The translations under genes and the position numbers were made by a program. From NCBI GenBank assembly GCA_018524725.1, contig JAEUWP010000634.1:16424-80423 (forward strand): a stretch of DNA of 64,000 nucleotides, in the 5' to 3' direction. Below are positions 39,945-51,088 of the stretch, piece by piece. This DNA is from Podaxis mareebaensis. Lineage: Eukaryota > Basidiomycota > Agaricomycetes > Agaricales > Agaricaceae. A model generated the notes under the pieces. That model was given only the letters and a program-made list of their open reading frames with translations, searched no databases and was not told the DNA's origin. How positions within the stretch are numbered: the first letter of the stretch is position 1; every line of letters begins with the position of its first letter.

Positions 39945-40055
39945 AGCCTTTGACTAAATGTTCATAAAGAACTATCTCTGCTTTACTTGGTAAAGCTTGA
40001 TTACTATTAATTTAAATTATTAATAGAATCTATTAATGAGATAATGAGACTAAAC
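39945..40055 (-). repeat. Partial copy of the atp8 leader
   Basis: Shares aactatctctgcttta, a nearby aagctt, and ctattaatgagataatgag with the region upstream of atp8 (3810-3960), in the same order and orientation relative to the downstream gene. It lacks the hairpin cluster found in the atp8 copy. Confidence 0.55.
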
Positions 40056-40565
<510 letters not shown>

Positions 40566-40843
40566 TTTATATATTAAATTATAAATTTTAATAATAAGTA
40601 GCAGCCTAGCCTAGCAGCAGCCTTTGGCTGCGGCAAGTGGGTTGCTTAACCCCCTATCAGTCTTTTTAGCTCTAAGCCGGGAATGGCCGGGCGGGCTGGG
40701 CTATAAGATTTTCCGATCCAAGCCGCAGCTGCAGCCTATGGCTGGTGCTGCTTCAATACTTTTATAGGCTAGGGAGCAGCAGCAGCCATAGGCTGCGGCT
40801 GCAGCTATCTAATAATAGGCTTTTAGGGCTATAAACTTAATTA

Positions 40844-40925
40844 ACGAGTATGCCGAAATTGGTAGCCGGGTGGGTTTTAGGTACTCATAATTTTAATTGT
40901 AAGAGTTCAAGTCTCTTTACTCGTA
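40844..40925 (+). tRNA. trnL: tRNA-Leu (UAG)
   Basis: Acceptor ACGAGTA with TACTCGT, anticodon loop TTTAGGT, class II variable arm, discriminator A. Confidence 0.88.
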
Positions 40926-41311
40926 AAATAGAGCTGGTTAATCCCAACCTAGCGGCCCTAAAGCTTAAGCGGGAGAATAAAATAGCCCAAGCGGGTGCTG
41001 TGCTGGATGTTGGAGCAACCTTTGGCTGGTATTTAAGCTAAGATATTATCTGCAGCCTTTGGCTGGACTGGGCTATATTTATCTTAAATTTAATTCAATT
41101 TAATATATATTTAACTTTTTAGCAGCAGCCGCAGCCATAGGCTGCTGCTGCTGCAGCCTATGGCTGCTGCCGCTAATAAAAAAAGTTTAGAATGGTTATA
41201 TCTGGCCTTGACTGTTCTTTCTAAATAGTAGTAATGTAGCCAGCAGGGTAGGGTGTAGCCTATGGCTGCAGCTAGTACTAGATCAATATATAATAATTAT
41301 ATTTAGGTTAA
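40926..41311. other. Spacer with GC hairpins
   Basis: Hairpin clusters at 41052-41070, 41121-41175 and 41230-41275. The open frame that runs from trnL into 41041 overlaps the tRNA and is not a gene. Confidence 0.6.
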
Positions 41312-41384
41312 ACATCTTTAGCTAAATTGGTAAAAGCATGTGCCTTCGAAGCATAAATTATTGGTTCGAATCCAATAAGATGTA
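41312..41384 (+). tRNA. trnR: tRNA-Arg (UCG)
   Basis: Acceptor ACATCTT with AAGATGT, anticodon loop CTTCGAA, T loop TTCGAAT. Confidence 0.88.
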
Positions 41385-41688
41385 GCCTTTGGCTATTAAT
41401 TATAAGTTAGCAGCCAGCTGGTGCGTTATGTGCTAGTCTAGCCCTAGAAGATTATAATTAAGATTTAGCCTTTGGCTATTACTATTGTAGTGGGCCCCAC
41501 CCATAGGCTGCTGCAGCCTTTGGGTGGTGCTAGTTCCAATCTTATTTTGGACCACCTGCCGCCCGCAGCAGCCTATGGGGGTGCAGCCTTTGGGTGGGTG
41601 GCAGGTGTAGCTCATTAAGGCTAGTTATTATTAAATAATTATTCTATGTTATAACTTTTTAAATTTACAGCCTTTGGCTGCTAAAGAG
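41385..41688. other. Spacer with compound hairpins
   Basis: Dense clusters at 41495-41535 and 41558-41605. No gene. Confidence 0.6.
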
Positions 41689-41760
41689 GGAAGCAGAACT
41701 CGAGAGGTTGAGTGTCCCCCTTTTAAGGGGAAAGTTCTGGTTCGAGCCCAGGTGTTTCCA
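41689..41760 (+). tRNA. trnK: tRNA-Lys (UUU)
   Basis: Acceptor GGAAGCA with TGTTTCC, anticodon stem TCCCC/GGGGA, loop CTTTTAA, D arm ACTCGAGAGGTTGAGT. Confidence 0.88.
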
Positions 41761-42971
41761 ATCATTTAAATAAAAAAATAATAGTAGCCTTTTGGGTGTC
41801 GGAGCTGCTCCCTAAAAAGGGGAGCAGCGGGAGTAATAAAGGTGCAGCAGCCATTGGCTGGTGCAGCAGCCATTGGCTGGGTGGAGGGAGCAGCCGCCTA
41901 TGGCTGCAGCCTTTGGCTGTAAATCATTTATTATTAAAAATATAAAAGAGAATTAGGATATCTAAAAACTGAATTACATTATAAACAAGCATACGCTTTA
42001 TGCTTAAATATTCGACTTTCTAATTTATAGAAAGCCTAGAATGTTGCAGTTTAGTTGCTGCAGCAGCCTTTTGGCTGCAGAGCCAATGGCTGCTGGGGTG
42101 CACTATTATAGTATAATAATGCATTAATTTATAAGAACTATACTATAAAAAGGTAATTAGGAAAATCAGTAGTATATATAAGGTATATAATATAGCCTAT
42201 CTGTAGCTATATTAAAAAATTAATAGGTAAAATTTAATATATTAATAGTATATAAACAAAATGAGAAAGTTTTAGCTATTAAAACAAAAAATAATTTAAA
42301 CTAAATATAAACATTGCTGCAGCCAAAGGCTGAATTGGTTATAGCATTTATTCTGCTTTTTAGTAGCCGCCAGCCAATGGCTGCTGCTATAAAAAAACAA
42401 CTATTACAGCAGCCTAGCTTTGACAAGGGTGGAGCAGCCTAGCCAAAGGCTAGGCTGTTATTTTATTTAATAGTAATATTATTAAGTAGATACCTATACC
42501 TATACTTATGAATATTTAGATAGATCAGCTTCATTCAACCTAAGGTTATATATAACTTAATATAAGTTGATATAGCAGCAGCCGGCCAGCCATAGGCTGC
42601 TGGCTGCCGCGCACCATAAGGCTGCTGCAGCAGCAGCCTATGGCTGCCGCTGCTACAAAATCTGAGTTATAGATATACCTAATCTATTAAAGATTACAAT
42701 ACTAGACTAGACTTTAAATATAATAATCTAAAGCTAAGCTTGTTAATCACCCCCTACAGCCTTTTGGCTGCTAAATTAGTATAGCCGCACCAGCCAAAGG
42801 CTGCTGCTGCGGCACCCAGCAGCCTTTGGCTGGCCGGCTGCTGCTAATTAGCCAATCTAAGCCTTGCTTTAAACACTGCTACTATTTTAGCTTTAAATAC
42901 AGCTAATTATTTAATTTAAACTTAGATAGATAGTTACAGCCTTTGGGTGGCCCAGCTTTAGCTGCAATAAT
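41761..42971. other. Long spacer between trnK and trnM
   Basis: A 1.2-kb stretch with several compound hairpins (41840-41925, 42058-42100, 42360-42460, 42575-42655, 42785-42845) and AT-rich DNA. No reading frame or RNA family recognised. Confidence 0.6.
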
Positions 42972-43046
42972 AGCTGAAATAGTTTAAATGGTTAAAACAT
43001 ACCATTCATGACGGTAAAATAAAGGTTCGATTCCTTTTTTCAGCTT
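42972..43046 (+). tRNA. trnM: tRNA-Met (CAU), first copy
   Basis: Acceptor AGCTGAA with TTCAGCT, anticodon loop TTCATGA. The closing anticodon-stem pair is A-C, and the discriminator is T. One of three CAU tRNAs; which one initiates cannot be fixed by eye. Confidence 0.8.
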
Positions 43047-43127
43047 ATTTCTTATAAACATTTATATATTATATCAAGTGGAGTGTAAATCTAACTGTTT
43101 ATATATAAGCAAATTTTAATTAAAAGA

Positions 43128-43202
43128 GGTAAAATTAGTTTAATTGGTTAAAATGACGTCTTGTGGCGACGATGTTCAGAGTTCGAGTCTCTGATTTTAC
43201 CC
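43128..43202 (+). tRNA. trnH: tRNA-His (GUG)
   Basis: Acceptor GGTAAAA with TTTTACC, anticodon loop TTGTGGC, discriminator C, which would pair with the extra G-1 of tRNA-His. One A-A mismatch in the anticodon stem. Confidence 0.88.
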
Positions 43203-43554
43203 TAATAAATAAACTTCTGGCTGCAGCAGCCACAGGCTGCCACAGGGTGCACCAGCCAATGGCTGCAGCAGCCTATGGCTGCCGCTACTTTATTTAAATA
43301 AAACTTAAAACTTTTTTAAGCTAATTTTATTTCCACCCGCAGCCTTTTGGCTGCAGCCATAAGGCTCAATAAAAGGGTATATTAAAAACAGTCTGCCTTA
43401 GGCTGGGTTGCTACAGCCTTTGGCTGCAGTAGCCTTTTGGGTGTCGGAGCTGCTACAGCCTTTGGCTGCAGCAGCCTTTGGGTGGACCCAGCCACAGGCT
43501 GCTGCAGAAAATATTTAATATTAATTAAGAACAGCTAGCTGTATTATTTAAATA
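43203..43554. other. Spacer with GC hairpins
   Basis: Hairpins at 43221-43290, 43337-43365 and 43392-43505. No gene. Confidence 0.6.
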
Positions 43555-43626
43555 AGCGAAATAGTGTAAAGGTTTGCACAACAGTCTCATGATCTGTTAG
43601 ATTGGGTTCAATTCCTAATTTCGCTA
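43555..43626 (+). tRNA. trnM: tRNA-Met (CAU), second copy
   Basis: Acceptor AGCGAAA with TTTCGCT, anticodon loop CTCATGA, discriminator A. Confidence 0.85.
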
Positions 43627-43659
43627 AAACTAGTCAAGCTTTTATTAAAATTTATTTTA

Positions 43660-43731
43660 GGTCCTTTAGTATAGTGGTTCGTACTACTCCCCTTCAAGGA
43701 GTCAGGATCAGTTCAAATCTGATAAGGATCA
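43660..43731 (+). tRNA. trnE: tRNA-Glu (UUC)
   Basis: Acceptor GGTCCTT with AAGGATC, anticodon stem ACTCC/GGAGT, loop CCTTCAA. Position 33, normally T, is C here. Confidence 0.87.
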
Positions 43732-43738
43732 ATGTTTA

Positions 43739-43821
43739 GGAATAATTGTCATAGGTAAGACTAAGCAATTGCTAATTGTTAGGGTTAACAGCTCTTGGAC
43801 GTTCGACTCGTCCTTATTCCG
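43739..43821 (+). tRNA. trnS: tRNA-Ser (GCU)
   Basis: Acceptor GGAATAA with TTATTCC, anticodon loop TTGCTAA, long variable arm, discriminator G. Only seven bases separate it from trnE. Confidence 0.88.
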
Positions 43822-44579
43822 TAAATACCTTTATTTTATACTACTGGCTGCAGCTGCACCCGCAGCCAAAGGCTGCTACTACTATATTATACTAGTGTTA
43901 ATTTTTATTTATATTTGTAATTTAAAATATTATATATCAAAATCAAAGAAAATAAAATAAAATAAATATTTATTTTTTAAAAATTAAATATTTTTTTGTA
44001 AAAAATAGAAATTTTATATTTTGTTTGTTATTTTAGTGTAATTTATAACCCCCAGCCCACCCAAAGGCTGCTGGGCTATAAAACTTAATAAATTCTATAT
44101 TTTCAAGGTGAATCTATTGGTACAGCCAAAGGCTGGTAATTCTTTTTTAGAATTGCACCCGCAGCCTTTTGGCTGCAGCAGCCGCAGCCTATGGTGGGTG
44201 GAGCACCCAGCCTTTGGCTGGTGTTATAATAAATTAGTTGGTGGGGTTGCAGCAGCCACCCATAGGCTGGCCGCAGCCTATCCTTAGTTAGGACGGAGAG
44301 TGCAATATTGAAAATATTTTTTATATTCTGAATTAGTTGATACAGCAGCCTATGGGTGGGTGCAGCCAAAGGCTGTAGCAGCAGCCACAGGCTGCAGCAG
44401 CACCCATTGGCTGGTGCCGCAGCCTTTGGGTGGAGCGGCTGGAGTTTCTTTAGAATATGGATTCTAATTTAATTCTATTTCATTATGTTCAGATTTTATA
44501 GCCAAAGGCTATATAGGAAGAGTAGCCACAGGCTACAAACTGGTTAAGTTTTGGTTCTAGCCAATAGGCTAGTATTTCC

Positions 44580-45085
44580 ATTTCCTTTAAAGAAATTAAT
44601 TATATCATCAAAATACCAAATAATTAATCCAGTTAAGATTAAAGTTCCTACACTTAACCAAAATAATTTATCCTTATAGAAGAGTAGCCTGTGGCTACAA
44701 AGGCTACAAAGGCTAAAAAGGCTAAAAAGGCTACAAAGGCTACACCAGCCATAGGCTGCAGCCTAGCCACAGGCAAGGGTGGTGCTGCAGCAGCGGCCAG
44801 CCTTTTGGCTGGGTGGCTGCCGCAGCTACAAAGGCTAGGATGCAGCCAACAGGCTACGGCTATTTAATCCTATAAATATCTTCTTTATATAATTTATATT
44901 TACTTCTAGCCAAAGGCAAGACTCATCAACCAATTCATTTTGATAATCTATTACTTTATAAGCTGGATTATTAGTTATCTCATTTAAACTTGGTTTAGAT
45001 GTTAAGCTCCATAACCATTATGAGATTCTTCTCAGAATATTATCTTTAAATTCTATTATAATTTCTATAATTGACTTTAAATAAA
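44580..45085 (-). pseudogene. Remnant of the same membrane ORF family as 22.5-23.5 kb
   Basis: On the minus strand: an RRIS...WLWSL block and LTSKPSLNEITNNPAYKVID with YQNELVDES (about 44915-45012), then hairpins and repeats, then KDKLFWLSVGTLILTGLIIW and YFDDIINFF (about 44588-44674). The last block matches KDKIFWLSVATFIVFGLIVW and YFDDIVNFF at 23403-23488 almost residue for residue. The gene is cut by hairpins and by stops. Function unknown. Confidence 0.55.
44692..44748. repeat. ggctacaaa/ggctaaaaa tandem repeat
   Basis: Five to six tandem copies of a 9-base unit derived from half of a GC hairpin. This suggests replication slippage starting at an element. Confidence 0.75.
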
Positions 45086-45689
45086 AAAGGTATAGCACCA
45101 GCCAAAGGCTGCTGGAGCAGCCTTTTGGGTGGGTGCAGCCAAAGGCTGTAGCAGCCTTTGGCTGCTAGGTTAAAATAAACCCTCCTCCAGCCAATGGCGG
45201 CTGGGCTATAAAAAATAAAAATAGAAAGAATTTTATATTTAATGAACGTGAATGTATACTAGCCTTTGGCCAGAAGTTCTTAATAATCCTAGCCAAAGGC
45301 AAAAATATTAAACATTTTTAAAATTTTAATTTTAATTATTAACCACCCACCCTTGCCAAAGGCTAGGCTGCATCCGCCACCCACCCTATGGCTGGGTGCA
45401 GCAGCAGCCTATGGCTGGCCGGCTGCAGTAAATTTTGATTTTTTCATCCCCCTAATTATTACATTTTTAATTAAAAGAGATATAGACAAATTGCAAAAGC
45501 AAATAAAATACGACAAAGTTAATTGGCAAGCAGAATTGTGGTAGCCCAGCCGATTTAGGAATTAAAGCTTCTAAGTCGCAGCTCCATTAGGTGTAAAAGA
45601 AAGTCTAGAGATAAATTACTAGCCAAAGGCCAATAATTCTACAGCACCCACCTAGCCTATGGGGGTGCAGAGCCTAGCCATAGGCTACT

Positions 45690-47560
45690 TTGATCAAATT
45701 TCTCAGTATGAGTTTAATTTTGGCTCTGATTGAACGTTATTCAGTAGTTTTAAGACATGCGAATCTTTGTTCTAGAACCTAACAAGCAGGGAAGTTTATA
45801 ATATTAAGTTACTAATATAAGAAACTTTTTTTGATTAATTATGCAGCCTTGCCAAAGGCTAGGCTGTAATTAATATTAGCGAGTTAGAATTATAGAACAA
45901 GGTGTAAAGGTGAGTAATGATAAATTAGATACTTTATAGACCTCTCGAATAGGGGATAGTTTAATTAGTTGTTTAATTTAGCTACAACAGTTAAGCATAA
46001 ATTAGCTTATTTATAAGAAAGGAAAGCTTAAATTTATAAATTTTATCTTTAAAATAGAGATATAAAAATAAATTAGGGCAAGCCGCTATAAGAATCGATT
46101 TATTTTGTTTAATGGTAGTTGGTGGGGTAAAAGCCTACCAAGCCTACGATCAATAGCCAAGTTTGATAGAACAGATGGCCACATTGGGAATGAGAAGCCC
46201 CAAGTAGAGTAATCTACCAGCAGTCAAGAATCTTAGTCAATGCTCGCAAGAGTGAACTAGCTAACTGAAATCTTAAGATCATTTAACAATGGTACTTGAG
46301 ATAACGTAAGGGAAAAAAATGATAATACCTTACTATAAGTGTTGTCCAACATTACTGGTGCCAGAAGACTCGGTAACGCCAGAAACGCAAACGTTAGTCG
46401 TCCTAATCAGGCGTAAAGGGTAAGTAGGCTGCTTTAAAAGTTATTAGTTAGAAAGCTCTTTAAAATTTAAAGTAACTAATAATGAATTAAAGCTAGAATC
46501 AAAAAGAGGATAAGCCAAATAATGTTTAGAGTAGGGATGAAATCCGGAGATACTAAATGGAATACTAAAGGTGAAAACTTTTATCTAATAATGATTGACG
46601 CTGAGGAACGAAGGTGAGAATAGAAAATAGGATTAGAGACCCAGATATCTCTCACTGTCAACGATGAATGGTGGTTGTTAGTTTTAAAATAAACTAGTAA
46701 CGATGTTAACGCGATAACCATTCCGCCTTGCGAGTACGGTTGCAAAACTGAAACCAAAAAAATTAGTCGGTCTCGGAGCAAACGGAGTGAAGCATGTTAT
46801 TTAATACGAAAGTACGCGTAAAATCTTACCAGTTCTTGCATATACTCTTGCCTTGAATCAGGCAACTCTATTAAATTAATAGAAGGGAGTATACAGGTGT
46901 TGCATGGCTGTCGTCAGTCCGTATTTTAAGAAGTGAGGTTAACTCCACTAACGGACGCAATCCCTGTTGTTAATTTTTACTTAACAATTTATGAATTTTA
47001 AATATTTTCATTTGGGGCTAAGACAAGTCGTTATGGCTCTAACGAACTGGGCTATAGACGTGCTGCATAGAACTTTTACAAAGTGAAGCGAAACCTTAAC
47101 TAAGTTTTAAACCCAAGGCTGGGTGGAACTAAATTAATTAAAAAAGGAAGAGCTAATCATTAAAGAAAGTTAATTATATTTAATTTGAGCAGATTGTTGC
47201 CTGAAATTCGGCAACATGAAGAAGGAATTTCGAGTAATCGTTGATCACTAGCGCAACGGTGAAGATAGCATTCGGGATGAACTAACTGTCTGTCGCTGGG
47301 GAGAAGCTTGGATCGGGGGAAACTGCCGCTTAATTATAACTTACAACAAATCTTAGCTCTTTAATTATAACTGCAGCCTGCCAGCCAATGGCAGCTGCAA
47401 CCTTAGGCTAGGTTAAGTTTATAATTATTGGCTTTAGCGCTAAATATTTATTATTTAGTACAAATTTGTTAAGCTAATTAGTTTCAGTTAACCCTTCTGA
47501 GTAACATCTCAAAAGTCATAGCAAGGTAGCCGTACTGGAAGGTGCTGCTGGAAAATATTT
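45690..47560 (+). rRNA. rns: Small subunit ribosomal RNA
   Basis: Conserved blocks in order: TATGAGTTTAATTTTGGCTC near 45705, GTGCCAGAAGACTCGGTAAC near 46359 (the 530 loop, in a form that departs from the bacterial one), GGATTAGAGACCC near 46630, GCATGGCTGTCGTCAGT near 46902, and AAGGTAGCCGTACTGGAAGG near 47523 at the 3' end. No intron. GC elements occupy variable positions (45842-45866, about 47110-47124, and 47372-47400). Ends are approximate to about 20 bases. A small minus-strand frame inside it is a shadow. Confidence 0.94.
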
Positions 47561-47720
47561 CAATATATACCCCCATGCTGCCTTGTTTACCATTACTTAA
47601 AGTAGCAGCCAGCCAAAGGCTGCAGCCAGCCAAAGGCCGCTGCTGCAGCCAGAGGCTGCAGAAAATGGATTAAGGTTAAAAGTAAGATGGCGCCTTTGGC
47701 TCTAAATAGAATAGCAAAAA

Positions 47721-47792
47721 AAGGGGTTAGCTGAGTGGTTTTAGCGGTAAATTTACACTTTACAGACAGAGTTTCGATTACTCTACCCCTTA
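47721..47792 (+). tRNA. trnV: tRNA-Val (UAC)
   Basis: Acceptor AAGGGGT with ACCCCTT, anticodon stem GTAAA/TTTAC, loop TTTACAC. Confidence 0.9.
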
Positions 47793-47857
47793 TGATATTT
47801 AATACTTGCATTACTAAAGATAGACTAGCAGCCAGCCTTTGAATTAAATCTTAATTT

Positions 47858-47930
47858 AAGACTTTAGCATAATGGTTAATGCAGTTCGCTCATAATGGAT
47901 ATTATAAGGGTTCAAATCCCTTAGGTCTTA
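47858..47930 (+). tRNA. tRNA with CAU anticodon, third copy (Met or lysidine-Ile)
   Basis: Acceptor AAGACTT with AGGTCTT, anticodon loop CTCATAA with several G-T pairs in its stem. Two other CAU tRNAs are present, so this could be a second Met tRNA or an Ile tRNA whose C34 is modified to read AUA. A tRNA-Ile with GAU is present elsewhere, and AUA is common in these genes, which favours the second option. Confidence 0.75.
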
Positions 47931-48563
47931 TACTTATGAACTAGTTATTTTATTGCACCCAGCCTTTTGGGTGGGTGTAGCCTATGGCTGCAGCTAGTAA
48001 TTATCTGATTAAATACATTCTAGCTTAGACTATTTGTTTAAATTTTAATCCAGCCTAGCCTTTGGCAAGGCTAGAACTAGAACTAGAACTAGAACTAGAA
48101 CTAGAACTAGAACTAGAACTAGAACTAGAACTAGAACTTTATATTATAGACTTCAAATTTTATAGCCTCACAGGCCTTAGAGAGCCTGACTGGTCCTATT
48201 TAAAGATAAATGAATTAAGCTAATAGCAGCCGCCCAGCCATAGGCTGCTGGCTGTTAAGTTAAAAAATTTTAACTTTAGCCAAAGGCTGGGCTACAGCTG
48301 CTATAATAGGTTTATTATTAAATTAAGATTTTTTAGCCTATATTTAGCCACTTCTAGAAATACCCTTGTCTAGTTCAAATGATTTAACAAAGTCTAGCTT
48401 ATGCTAGTAAAATAGTTTAAGGTAAAGGCTAGAATAATTATCTAGAGCTTTTAAGAGGAGCAGCAACAGCCTAGCCTTTGGCAAGGCTGGCCCAAATTAA
48501 TCTATGAATGCAGGATTGAAGTTTAATCTAGACAGAGCCTAGCCATAGGCTACTAAAAATAAA
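47931..48563. other. Spacer with hexamer repeat and GC hairpins
   Basis: Contains (CTAGAA)n at 48069-48135 and hairpins at 47958-47990, 48052-48072, 48228-48256 and 48470-48492. No gene seen. Confidence 0.65.
48069..48135. repeat. CTAGAA hexanucleotide repeat
   Basis: About eleven tandem copies of CTAGAA immediately after a CTAGCC...GGCTAG element, so it may have grown from the edge of that element. Confidence 0.85.
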
Positions 48564-48651
48564 GGGTACTTGGTCGAGTCTGGTTTATGGCGCTCGTCTT
48601 GAAAACGAGTACTTCCTAAAGAAGTCGTGAGTTCGAATCTCACAGTGCCCG
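48564..48651 (+). tRNA. trnS: tRNA-Ser (UGA)
   Basis: Acceptor GGGTACT with AGTGCCC, anticodon stem CTCGT/ACGAG, loop CTTGAAA, long variable arm, discriminator G. Confidence 0.92.
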
Positions 48652-49336
48652 TTATCTATATAAATAAAATTTTACTATGATTGCTGGCTGCACCTTAGTT
48701 CCTAGCCAATGGGCTAGTATTTTTACTTCTAATAAAATGGAACAACCAGCAGCCGCAGCAGCCTATGGCTGGTGCTGCCGCTGCAGCGGCCAACCAGCCT
48801 TTAGGTGGGAGGGGCTAGAAAATCAGCCGCGCACCATAAGGCTGCTGCAGCTGCACCCTAGCCACAGGCAAGGGTGGTGCCGCTGCAGCCAAAAGCTGGT
48901 ATTGTAATTAAAATCGGCAATAAAAGTATAATATATTAATAAATGATGTTATAAAAGTTTATAACAAATAAACAATATAACATATATATTAGTATATATT
49001 AAGTAATTCTATATTGCCAGCCACAGGCTGCAGCCTGTGGTTGCAGCTGTAGTAGCCGGGCTAGAACGCAGTCTATACGCTGCAGCTTGAGCTGTTAATT
49101 GCCTAGCGGCCAAAGGCGGCAGCAGCCACAGGCTGCTGCAACTAAATCTAAGTTTTATTAAAATTAAGGTTTTGTTATTATGATACAGTCAGGTCCCAAA
49201 GGCCGCTGCTGCAACCTAAGCTGAAAATTTAAGTTATAATTAAGGATAGTAGCTATGCTTGATTATAGCCTTTGGCTAGAAATTCAACAAAGGTTGAAAA
49301 TAGAGTGTTAAGGCTAATATTTAAACAGAATAAAAA
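48652..49336. other. Spacer upstream of cox3
   Basis: Compound hairpins at 48745-48800, 48825-48895, 49015-49065 and 49100-49140. The small plus frame at 48677-48907 mostly translates them. No gene. Confidence 0.6.
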
Positions 49337-50152
49337 ATGTTACAAACTAATACAATTAATAAATTTCAACATTTTCCTTTTCATTTAGTAGATCCATCTC
49401 CTTGGCCAATATTAACTAGTTTCTCATTATTAAATTTAACAATAGGTGCTGTTAGTTATATGCACGGTTATCCATATGGTGGATATATTTTAACTTTAGG
49501 GTTTATATTAACACTATTTGGAATGGTATTATGGTTTAGAGATGTAGTTATAGAAGGAACATATTTAGGTCACCATACAAAAGAAGTAAAAAACGGATTA
49601 ATGTTAGGTATAGTATTATTTATCGTTAGTGAAGTATTTGCTTTCTTATCTGTATTCTGGGCTTTCTTCCACTCTAGTTTATCTCCAGCTGTAGAAATAG
49701 GAGGATCATGGCCTCCATTAGGTATAACACCATTAGATCCTTTTGCTATACCATTATTAAATACATTCTTATTATTAAGTAGTGGTGCTTTCATTACATA
49801 TGGACACCATGCTTTAATAGCTGGTAATAGAAAAGGAACTATAGATGGAGTAATTTTTACAATAATCTTAGCTGTAGTATTCACTGCTTTACAATATTAT
49901 GAATATTCTGAAGCTGGATTTACAATGGCGGATGGTGTATATGGTTCAGCTTTCTATGCTAGTACAGGATTACACGGGTTACACGTAATAGTAGGAACAA
50001 TATTTATTGCTGTAGCTTTAACTAGAATTATTAACTACCATAGTACTACAAAACACCACTTTAATTTTGAAGCTAGTATATTATACTGGCACTTTGTAGA
50101 TGTAGTTTGGCTATTCTTATTTGTAGCTGTATACTTCTGGGGTAATACTTAA
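49337..50152 (+). CDS. cox3: Cytochrome c oxidase subunit 3
   Basis: A 271-residue, seven-helix complex IV core subunit. Conserved stretches include FPFHLVDPSPWPILTSFSLL, MVLWFRDVVIEGTYLGHHTK, FIVSEVFAFLSVFWAFFHSS, ITYGHHALI and YWHFVDVVWLFLFVAVYFWG. ATG start, TAA stop. No intron, no GC element. Lies between trnS and trnA. Confidence 0.97.
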   Translation: MLQTNTINKFQHFPFHLVDPSPWPILTSFSLLNLTIGAVSYMHGYPYGGYILTLGFILTLFGMVLWFRDVVIEGTYLGHHTKEVKNGLMLGIVLFIVSEVFAFLSVFWAFFHSSLSPAVEIGGSWPPLGITPLDPFAIPLLNTFLLLSSGAFITYGHHALIAGNRKGTIDGVIFTIILAVVFTALQYYEYSEAGFTMADGVYGSAFYASTGLHGLHVIVGTIFIAVALTRIINYHSTTKHHFNFEASILYWHFVDVVWLFLFVAVYFWGNT

Positions 50153-50820
50153 TTTTGTTTAAGTATTTTTAGCCGCCACCCTCCAGCCTATGGCTGCCGC
50201 TGCACCCTGCCTTTTGGGTGGCACCAGCGGCCAGCCTTTTGGCTGGGTGGCTGCTGGCAAGTATTTTAATTTTAAGATCTAATTAAAGATCAACCCACCA
50301 TTCTTAAAGTTTATGTTGATTTATTTATTAAAATAATGAGTATATAGCCGCAGCAGCCATTGGCTGGTGCACCGCCCAGCCATAGGCTGCACCCTAGCCA
50401 CAGGCAAGGCTGCAGCCTATGGCTGGCCGCTGCTGTAGCTTTAATTAATAGTTATAATTTTACTAGCTTTATTAAACTTTAACAGCCAAAGGCTGATAAT
50501 TTGTATTTAATATACTTTTTTAAATTAAAAGAGTTAGAGATTAAAAATGGATAGTAGCGGCCAATGGCAGCCTTTGGGTGCCGCTGTAATATTAACATCA
50601 AATTTTTATAATTATAGCCTTTGGCTACTAAAGTTTTAAGAATGTGTCTGTAATTTACTTAATAAACAATATTAAAGATTAATAATATAAGTCCAGCAGC
50701 CTTTTAAATTTCCTGTCCCTGGCGCAGCCTTTTTAGCTGCAGCAGCTTTTTAGGAGAATCGAATCTTAATCTTAATCTGCACAAAGTTCTATATTATATA
50801 TAATAATAATTAATAATTAA
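50153..50820. other. Spacer cox3-trnA
   Basis: Hairpin clusters at 50170-50255, 50346-50435, 50555-50590 and 50700-50755. No gene. Confidence 0.6.
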
Positions 50821-50891
50821 GGGGAAATCTGATAATGGTAATCAGTTGTATTTGCACTACAAATATGATAGTTCGAATCTATCTTTCTCCA
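50821..50891 (+). tRNA. trnA: tRNA-Ala (UGC)
   Basis: Acceptor GGGGAAA with TTTCTCC, anticodon stem TTGTA/TACAA, loop TTTGCAC, discriminator A. Confidence 0.92.
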
Positions 50892-51088
50892 ATTATAAAA
50901 TTAATAAATTAATATATTAATTTTAAAAATATTAATTTATTAGCCCTGCCACCCCACCCTTGCCTGTGGCAAGGGTGGCAGGGTGCAGCCTTTTTAAATT
51001 TAAACACAATATCTGCAGCAGCCATTGGCTTGTACAGCTGCAGCAATTATTAAATGTAAACAATAATGTTACGTTATAGAACTAAACA

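Larger units (their letters stand above)
43822..45689. other. Long spacer before rns, with ORF remnants
   Basis: Apart from the remnant at 44580-45085, it holds compound hairpins (44155-44240, 44250-44280, 44345-44440, 44750-44830, 45100-45165, 45345-45430), a run of ten-base ggctacaaaG-type repeats (44692-44748), and a short plus-strand open stretch reading FFIPLIITFLIKRDIDKLQK near 45437-45500 of unknown origin. Confidence 0.55.

Noticed and set aside
40850..41041. Plus-strand ORF over trnL(UAG)
   Set aside because: It begins inside the tRNA gene and runs into spacer with a hairpin.
43769..43960. Plus-strand ORF after trnE
   Set aside because: It starts inside trnS(GCU) and has no conserved feature.
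46581..46781. Minus-strand ORF in rns
   Set aside because: Lies over conserved rRNA blocks; a shadow.
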